A DNA stretch of 64,000 nucleotides from Aldehydirespirator sp965220485 (lineage in GTDB: Bacteria > Actinomycetota > Acidimicrobiia > Acidimicrobiales > Aldehydirespiratoraceae): positions 1,426,001 through 1,490,000 of the forward strand of contig OZ244832.1 in NCBI GenBank assembly GCA_965220485.1. Reading direction: 5' to 3'. Numbering within the stretch: position 1 is the stretch's first letter; each line of letters starts with the position of its first letter. Below, piece by piece: positions 59,494-64,000 of this stretch. The position numbers and the translations under genes are program-made. The notes beneath the pieces were generated by a model. The model searched no databases and had not been told where the DNA came from. It saw nothing but the letters and a program-made list of their open reading frames with translations.

Positions 59494-60612
59494 ATGACCG
59501 CCACCACCAGACTGCACGAGCTCTACGGACGCTGCGGCCAGAGTCCCTGGCTGGACAACATCCGCAGGGGCTGGATTACCGGCGGCGACCTCGAGAGATG
59601 GGTTGAGCGGGGTGTGCGCGGCCTGACCTCGAACCCGTCGATATTCCAGAAGGCCATCGCGTCGGGCGCCGACTACGACGACGAGTTCCGGGCCGCCATC
59701 GATGCCGGCCTCGATGTCGAGTCGTCCTACTGGCGCCTGGTGACCTCCGACATTTCGGCCGCGGCCGCGGTCCTGCGGAGCGTCTACGACGAGTCTGACG
59801 GTGTCGACGGCTACGTGTCGGTGGAGGTGGCCCCCGACCTGGCCCGCGACAGTGCCGCCACCACCGACGCAGCCCGGCGCCTGCACGAGCAGTTGGCGCT
59901 GCCCAACCTCTACGTGAAGATCCCGGGAACCGCCGAGGGACTGGCACCCATATCCCAGATGATCGCCGAAGGCAACAGCATCAACGTCACCTTGATCTTC
60001 AGCGTTGAGCGCTACTTGGAGGTCGCGGACGCATACATGTCGGGGCTCGAGCGACACGCGGGCGATCTGTCCAATGTGTCCAGCGTGGCTTCCTTCTTCG
60101 TGTCGAGGATCGACACCGAGGTTGACCGGCGCCTCGCCGCGGTCGGCACCGCAGAGGCGCTGCGGCTCAGGGGCAAGGCGGCCGTCGCCAACGCCAAGGT
60201 CGCCTACTCGTACTTCCAGAGGCTCTGCTCCGAGCCGCGCTGGCAGGCGCTGGCTGCTCGCGGGGCCCGGCCCCAGCGGCTGCTGTGGGCGAGCACCTCC
60301 ACCAAGAACCCCAACTATCCCGACACGCTCTACGTCGACGAGCTAATCGGCCGCGGCACTGTGAACACGCTCCCCGACGCCACCCTGGAGGCGTTCGAGC
60401 ACCACGGCACAGTCGAGCCCAGGCTTGCGGTTTCCGTCGACGAGGCCGCCGAGATGCTCGACCGGATCGCTGCCGTGGGCGTGGACCTCGAAGCGGTCAC
60501 AGATCAGCTCGAGGACGAGGGCGTCGCCGCCTTCTCGAAGAGTTTCGACGAGCTTCTCGGGGTGCTCGGTGACAAGGCCGACGAACTCCGGACGGCCTCC
60601 GACCGCCGATAG
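59494..60612 (+). CDS. tal: Transaldolase
   Basis: A 372 aa protein from ATG 59494 of the long actinobacterial Tal type. Motifs: GVRGLTSNPSIFQKAI near residue 45, VSVEVAPDLARD, the Schiff-base lysine in NLYVKIPGT (about residue 142), INVTLIFSVERYLEV, VASFFVSRIDTEVD and LLWASTSTKNPNYPDTLYVD. It exchanges dihydroxyacetone units between sugar phosphates, next to transketolase in the pathway and in the operon. Complete, with no unusual features. Confidence 0.96.
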   Translation: MTATTRLHELYGRCGQSPWLDNIRRGWITGGDLERWVERGVRGLTSNPSIFQKAIASGADYDDEFRAAIDAGLDVESSYWRLVTSDISAAAAVLRSVYDESDGVDGYVSVEVAPDLARDSAATTDAARRLHEQLALPNLYVKIPGTAEGLAPISQMIAEGNSINVTLIFSVERYLEVADAYMSGLERHAGDLSNVSSVASFFVSRIDTEVDRRLAAVGTAEALRLRGKAAVANAKVAYSYFQRLCSEPRWQALAARGARPQRLLWASTSTKNPNYPDTLYVDELIGRGTVNTLPDATLEAFEHHGTVEPRLAVSVDEAAEMLDRIAAVGVDLEAVTDQLEDEGVAAFSKSFDELLGVLGDKADELRTASDRR

Positions 60613-60626
60613 ACCGCCCGCGCTAC

Positions 60627-60728
60627 GAGGCCGAGCGGGTAGACAGCATCTCATGAGCACTTCACAAGGCGCTCAGCGAGGCCGTGACCCGAGCGGCCCG
60701 TGAGCGCAGCGAACAAGAGCGGGAGATC
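60627..60728 (+). repeat. Dispersed intergenic repeat, copy 9
   Basis: Starts GAGGCCGAGCGGGTAG 15 bp behind the tal stop and contains GCTCAGCGAGGCCGTGACCC (one change in the core) to AACAAGAGCGGGAG. The cysNC remnant begins within a few bases. Confidence 0.87.
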
Positions 60729-60731
60729 ATT

Positions 60732-61177
60732 GTCAGCCCCGACCGGCCACCGGATCGGGCCCGCGAGATGACGGCGACGCTGATGTGGATGTCCGGGACT
60801 GAGCTCTCGACGAGCCGGGACTACCTGCTGCCGCAGGGGGCCAGGGCGTGCGCTGCCGTGTGACCGAGGTGACCGGCTTCATCTCGCCCTACCGCCAAGA
60901 CCGGGACCGGGTGCGGAACCTGCACCCGGCCGGAGCCTTCATGGAGGTGTTCGTGGACGCGCCGCTGGACGTCTGTGAGCAGCGCAACCCCAAGGGCCTC
61001 TACGCCAAGGCCCGAGCCGGGGTCATCACCGACCTGACCGGTGTGTCCGCCCCCTATGAAGCGCCCGTCGAGGCCGAGCTGCACGTCCGCACGGCGGCCA
61101 CCGACGTAGAGACTGCCTCGGCCGCGGTGGTGGCCGAAGTGCTGAAACGGGTCCGCGTCGCCGTTGCGGGCCGCTAG
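60732..61177 (+). pseudogene. Remnant of a CysN-CysC sulfate-activation gene
   Basis: Two fragments in different frames. First, from about 60732, APDRPPDRAREMTATLMWMS and SRDYLLPQGARACAAV match the domain-2/3 region of sulfate adenylyltransferase large subunit CysN; a TGA at 60861 ends that frame. Second, from about 60851, TGFISPYRQDRDRVRNLHPA, FMEVFVDAPLDVCEQRNPKG, LYAKARAG, and DLTGVSAPYEAP match the C-terminal half of adenylylsulfate kinase CysC. The P-loop half of CysC and most of CysN are missing. A CysNC fusion collapsed by internal deletion is the simplest reading. Confidence 0.8.
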
Positions 61178-61185
61178 CCTCCGAC

Positions 61186-61389
61186 TCACGCGGGCGGAGA
61201 CAGATCGGACCGAAGCAGGTGCGCGGCCTTCTCGACGGCTCGCCGGGCCCGAGCGAGGCGCTTCTCTTCGTCCGACGGCTTGGTTTCCCCCGCCTCAATG
61301 GAATCCCTCAAGCTCTCAAGGGCCAGATCCGCGATCTCCTCGGCAATGGCCGAGAGCCGCTCTGAAATATCATGACGCTTATCAACCAT
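61186..61389 (-). CDS. Small charged helical protein
   Basis: A 67 aa protein from ATG 61389 (MVDKRHDISERLSAIAEEIA), fully helical and highly charged (ESLRDSIEAGETKPSDEEKR), ending RSDLSPPA. It resembles small coiled-coil proteins of unknown role. It lies convergent to the cysNC remnant and divergent from the ClC gene. Confidence 0.65.
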   Translation of the reverse strand: MVDKRHDISERLSAIAEEIADLALESLRDSIEAGETKPSDEEKRLARARRAVEKAAHLLRSDLSPPA

Positions 61390-61435
61390 GCCTGACACCA
61401 TAACGACTACCTGCAGACAGCGCGCAAATGGGCGT

Positions 61436-61560
61436 GACCGCCTCGCGGCGAAGCATCCCGCTTCCCGCTCTTGTTCGCTGCGCTCACGGGCCGCTCGGGC
61501 CACGGCCTCGCTCAGCGCCTTGCGAAGTTCTCGTGAACTGCGGCCTGTCCGCTCGGCCTC
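61436..61560 (-). repeat. Dispersed intergenic repeat, copy 10
   Basis: Full-length copy with ACCGCCTCGCGGCGAAGC at one end, the complete core and CCGCTCGGCCTCCTAG at the other. It fills the spacer before the ClC gene, seven bases from its ATG, so the repeat end is close to the translation start. Confidence 0.88.
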
Positions 61561-61567
61561 CTAGCAG

Positions 61568-63256
61568 ATGCGGCAGCTCACAAGAACCTTCGGGCAGGCC
61601 CGCAATCCGCGCCTGCTGGCGGCGTCGGCAGCCACCGGCGTGATCGTGGCGCTGGTCGTGGCCGCCTTCGAGACGGTGGCGCTTCACATCGTGCTCGAAC
61701 GGGTGCTAGACCAGCACCTGGCCGTGCTCGCGCTGGCCCCCGTGCTCGGCATCGCAGCCTCCAAGCTGTTGCTGCGCACCGTGGGCGGCGGCACGTCGGG
61801 CTCCACTTCCGACGAGTACGTCAGGGCGTTCCATGAGCGCCAACCGAGCATTCCGATCCGGTACCTGCCCGCCAAGCTGCTGGCGGGGATCGCCACCATC
61901 GGCGGGGGTGGCGCAGTGGGCCTCGAGGGCCCGTCGCTGTACGCCGGATCCTCGATGGGACTCTTCGTACATCGACGCCTCGGACGGCTCTTCCGGCGCG
62001 ACGAGGCTCGAGTGCTGCTCACAGCCGGGGCCGCGGCCGGTGTGGCCGCGGTGTTCAAGACCCCGGCCACAGGGGTGATCTTCGCCATCGAGGCCCCCTA
62101 CCGCGACGACGTGACCCCCCAGGCTCTGCTCCCCTCGCTGATCGCGTCGGCCGCGAGCTACGTCACGTTCGTGTTCCTCGTGGGCAGCACTCCCGTCGTG
62201 CCGTTCCTAGGCGAGGGCCCCCTCGGTGCCGACGGCGGCGCCTCGGTGTTGGACGTGCAGATCGGAGACCTGCTGGGAGCGCTCATCCTGGGTATCGCCG
62301 CGGGGCTGGGCGGCCGCGGCTTCGCCTGGCTGGTGCGCCGAGCCAAACACGCCACCCACACGATTCCCTGGTCGAGGCGGGCCGCGGCGGCCGCGGCGGC
62401 CATGGCGGGCCTCACCCTGCTGGCCGACGCGGCCTTCGATGAGGTCCTCAGCCTCGGGCCGGGGACCCGGGCAATGGAATGGGTCGTGCAGCAGAACGCG
62501 CTCGAGCTGATCGCGCTGCTCTTCGGGATCAGGGTCGCGGCCACGCTGGCCACCGTGCTGGGCGACGGTGTCGGGGGTCTGTTCATTCCCTTGGCCACTC
62601 TCGGGGTGATCGTGGGTCAGTTCGTCGGCGTGGCTCTGGACGCGGAGTCCACGGGCCTGTACGCCACTCTTGGCCTCGCCGCGTTCCTCGGTGCCGGTTA
62701 TCGAGCCCCCATCGCGGCGGTGATGTTCGTAGCCGAGTCCACCGGCGCGGCCGCATTCGTGGTGCCCGCTCTGGTGGCCGCAGCGGTGAGCCAAGTGGTG
62801 GGAGGCCCGTCCTCGGTCGCCGAGTACCAGCGATCCAAGCGCCTGGGCCATCTAGAGCAGCGCTTCACCCTTCCGCTCAGCTCCATTCTCACGACAGACG
62901 TGCTGACGGTCCCGCCCGACGCCACCGTGTCGGAGTTCGTGTATATGCATGTCCTCGGCCGGCGCGAGCGGGTGGTGCCGGTGGTCTCGGGCAGCGCCTA
63001 CCTGGGCATGGCCCAGCTCTCCCAGCTGTCGTCGGTGAGCCGTGACGGTTGGGAGACCACCTCGGTCGAGTCCATGATGACGACGGACCTCCCCGCAGGA
63101 TCTCCGTCGTGGACCGTGCGCGACGCGGTGGTGGCGATGGAATCGGCTGACATCGAGGTGCTGGCGGTGACCGACAGCGCCGGCAACTTCATCGGCGTCG
63201 TCACCGAGGACGACGTCGTGCGGCTCGGCGAGATCCTCGAGGAAACCGAGGGTTGA
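61568..63256 (+). CDS. ClC-family chloride channel/transporter with CBS domains
   Basis: A 562 aa protein from ATG 61568. About ten hydrophobic segments make up the ClC fold, with the selectivity motifs GGGTSGSTSDEY, GGGGAVGLEGPSLYAGSSMG (GxEGP, about residue 117), FKTPATGVIFAIEAPY and GDGVGGLFIPLATLG. After residue 430 come two CBS motifs (ILTTDVLTVPPDATVSEFVY and SVESMMTTDLPAGSPSWTVR), which usually bind adenine nucleotides and gate the channel. The gating-type glutamate in GLEGP is present. A dispersed repeat fills its upstream region. Confidence 0.93.
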   Translation: MRQLTRTFGQARNPRLLAASAATGVIVALVVAAFETVALHIVLERVLDQHLAVLALAPVLGIAASKLLLRTVGGGTSGSTSDEYVRAFHERQPSIPIRYLPAKLLAGIATIGGGGAVGLEGPSLYAGSSMGLFVHRRLGRLFRRDEARVLLTAGAAAGVAAVFKTPATGVIFAIEAPYRDDVTPQALLPSLIASAASYVTFVFLVGSTPVVPFLGEGPLGADGGASVLDVQIGDLLGALILGIAAGLGGRGFAWLVRRAKHATHTIPWSRRAAAAAAAMAGLTLLADAAFDEVLSLGPGTRAMEWVVQQNALELIALLFGIRVAATLATVLGDGVGGLFIPLATLGVIVGQFVGVALDAESTGLYATLGLAAFLGAGYRAPIAAVMFVAESTGAAAFVVPALVAAAVSQVVGGPSSVAEYQRSKRLGHLEQRFTLPLSSILTTDVLTVPPDATVSEFVYMHVLGRRERVVPVVSGSAYLGMAQLSQLSSVSRDGWETTSVESMMTTDLPAGSPSWTVRDAVVAMESADIEVLAVTDSAGNFIGVVTEDDVVRLGEILEETEG

Positions 63257-63291
63257 GCGCCTGCCCTGCTCGGCCTCTTGGGAACTGAGGG

Positions 63292-63483
63292 TCAGTCGTC
63301 GTCGGCGGAGAACTCCGCCTCCACAAGCTCGTCGTCGGCGAACTCCTCGGCCCAGGACGCGTGCTCAGGCTTCACGTAGTCGTCTGGCTCATTGAAGGAC
63401 TCGATCAGCCCCTCGAGGTCGTCTACCCGTGAGCGCTTGAACTTGCGGGCTTCCTCATACCTTCGGTGTCGCCCCTTCTTCAC
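63292..63483 (-). CDS. Small acidic conserved protein
   Basis: A 63 aa protein from ATG 63483 (MKKGRHRRYEEARKFKRSRV): a strongly basic N-terminal third, then an acidic remainder ending EAEFSADDD. No family named. The charge asymmetry and placement between the ClC gene and rnd, with good coding character, support it as real. It may bind nucleic acid through the basic end. Confidence 0.65.
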   Translation of the reverse strand: MKKGRHRRYEEARKFKRSRVDDLEGLIESFNEPDDYVKPEHASWAEEFADDELVEAEFSADDD

Positions 63484-63547
63484 GGCCCCAACTCCCGGTT
63501 TGACGGATTCGCAGAGCTCTCAGTGTACCGGCTCAGCGCGGCTGGAC

Positions 63548-63660
63548 CACCACGATCAGGCCACCGGACGCCATCAGACCACCGGCCGCCACCAGGCCAC
63601 CGGACGCCACCAGACCACCGGCCGCCACCAGACCACCGGCCGCCATCAGACCACCGGCCG
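63548..63660. repeat. 18-bp tandem repeat behind rnd
   Basis: About six units of CCACCGG(C/A)CGCCA(C/T)CAGA follow each other without spacers. The first unit overlaps the end of rnd, so the last codons of that gene are repeat-derived. The period is 18 bp, a multiple of three. This is a simple minisatellite, not a CRISPR array, as no unique spacers exist. Confidence 0.85.
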
Positions 63661-64000
63661 GCGGCTGCGCTCCTCCAGGACGAGCTGGCCGTCGTCGAAG
63701 GCCAGGGCGGCCTCGCCCGCGACGAGCCGGCGCAGCGGCTCACCCACCATTTCCGAACGCCATCCCCGCGCCAGCCGGGCGTCCTCGTCGCCGCGGATCA
63801 GGGCTTCAATGTCGGCCCGGGTGGCCAACAGCGACGGCTCGATCATGCGGTCGCGGGCGAGTTGGCTCACCCAGGAGGTCACTAGGCCCACCGCGGGGCG
63901 AAGCCGGTCCGCGGCAGCCGAGCGCACGGCGCGCTTCGGGGGCGGGCGCCAGTCGGAGGCGAGTCCGTCGGCGACCGCTTTGAGGATGGGCGGTCCCAGC
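63646..64000 (-). CDS. rnd: Ribonuclease D, C-terminal part (runs off the window)
   Basis: The minus-strand frame is open from the window edge to a stop at 63646, about 117 codons. It reads LGPPILKAVADGLASDW at the edge, RPPPKRAVRSAAADRLRPAV, and SLLATRADIEALIRGDEDAR, then ARGWRSEMVGEPLRRLVAGE, which is the C-terminal HRDC-flanking region of actinobacterial RNase D-like 3'-5' exonucleases. The exonuclease DEDD domain lies outside the window. The last residues (RSRRPVV) come from an adjoining tandem repeat. Confidence 0.8.
   Translation of the reverse strand, partial: LGPPILKAVADGLASDWRPPPKRAVRSAAADRLRPAVGLVTSWVSQLARDRMIEPSLLATRADIEALIRGDEDARLARGWRSEMVGEPLRRLVAGEAALAFDDGQLVLEERSRRPVV

Noticed and set aside
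9601..61503. Short open frames containing ARAARERSEQERE or CSLRSRAARATASLS at many places
   Set aside because: They are translations of the dispersed intergenic repeat. They lack consistent starts and occur in several frames, so they are not a protein family.
63548..63660. Possible CRISPR array
   Set aside because: The repeat period is 18 bp with no unique spacers; it is a minisatellite.

Overview
The window is GC-rich and almost wall-to-wall coding. It carries a full Pup-proteasome gene set (arc/mpa, dop, pup, prcB, prcA, pafA, pafB, pafC) together with trmI, tatA, tatC and helY. That combination and order are typical of Actinobacteria. The divergence of the genes and the abundant short intergenic repeats make me favour an Acidimicrobiia-like lineage, but that placement is inference. 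No rRNA, tRNA or CRISPR array was found.

Layout. 1-5.3 kb: the edge of a DUF1156-type methylase, then a coupled pair (138 aa protein plus a 1459 aa protein with a nuclease-like segment) that cuts into a fragment lying directly behind helY. 5.3-17.3 kb: a conserved minus-strand block of helY, tatC, tatA, a glycerophosphodiesterase, an OLD-family ATPase, lepB, pafC, pafB and pafA. 17.4-38.8 kb: a defence island placed exactly between pafA and prcA, neighbours in most actinobacteria. 39-51.3 kb: prcA, prcB, pup and dop, then a five-gene polar amino-acid ABC transporter, then arc. 51.5-64 kb: ferredoxin, a secreted-type serine protease, trmI, small membrane proteins, dacB, transketolase, transaldolase, a cysNC remnant, a ClC channel and the 3' end of rnd.

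The defence island has three modules. (i) A plus-strand DISARM-like set: a 1794 aa DEAD/DEAH helicase with a DUF1998 region and a C-terminal nuclease-like domain (a DrmA-DrmB or DruE relative), an Abi/HEPN protein, a SNF2 helicase (DrmD-like) and an Eco57I/DrmMI-like adenine methylase. (ii) A minus-strand unit: a nuclease-TPR-PIN protein split by a frameshift, followed by a HEPN protein. (iii) A two-gene cassette of a single-domain RelA/SpoT-type synthetase plus a 97 aa partner, resembling toxSAS toxin-antitoxin pairs. It lies directly behind prcA and is present intact once, truncated once and as a decayed remnant once.

At the island edge prcB-prcA plus the RelA cassette is tandemly duplicated. 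The second prcA is almost identical to the first, while the second prcB has lost about 356 bp and its frame. Housekeeping logic elsewhere is clear: Pup is attached by PafA, removed by Dop, and substrates are unfolded by ARC for the PrcBA core; PafB and PafC form the WYL regulator pair; TatA and TatC form the twin-arginine exporter; Tkt and Tal serve the pentose phosphate pathway.

The window also holds ten copies of a roughly 90-200 bp (mostly 100-130 bp) dispersed intergenic repeat. One copy is flanked by a direct repeat of about 25 bp that duplicates a gene start, which suggests the element has moved. Two other loci carry tandem duplications of translation-start regions.
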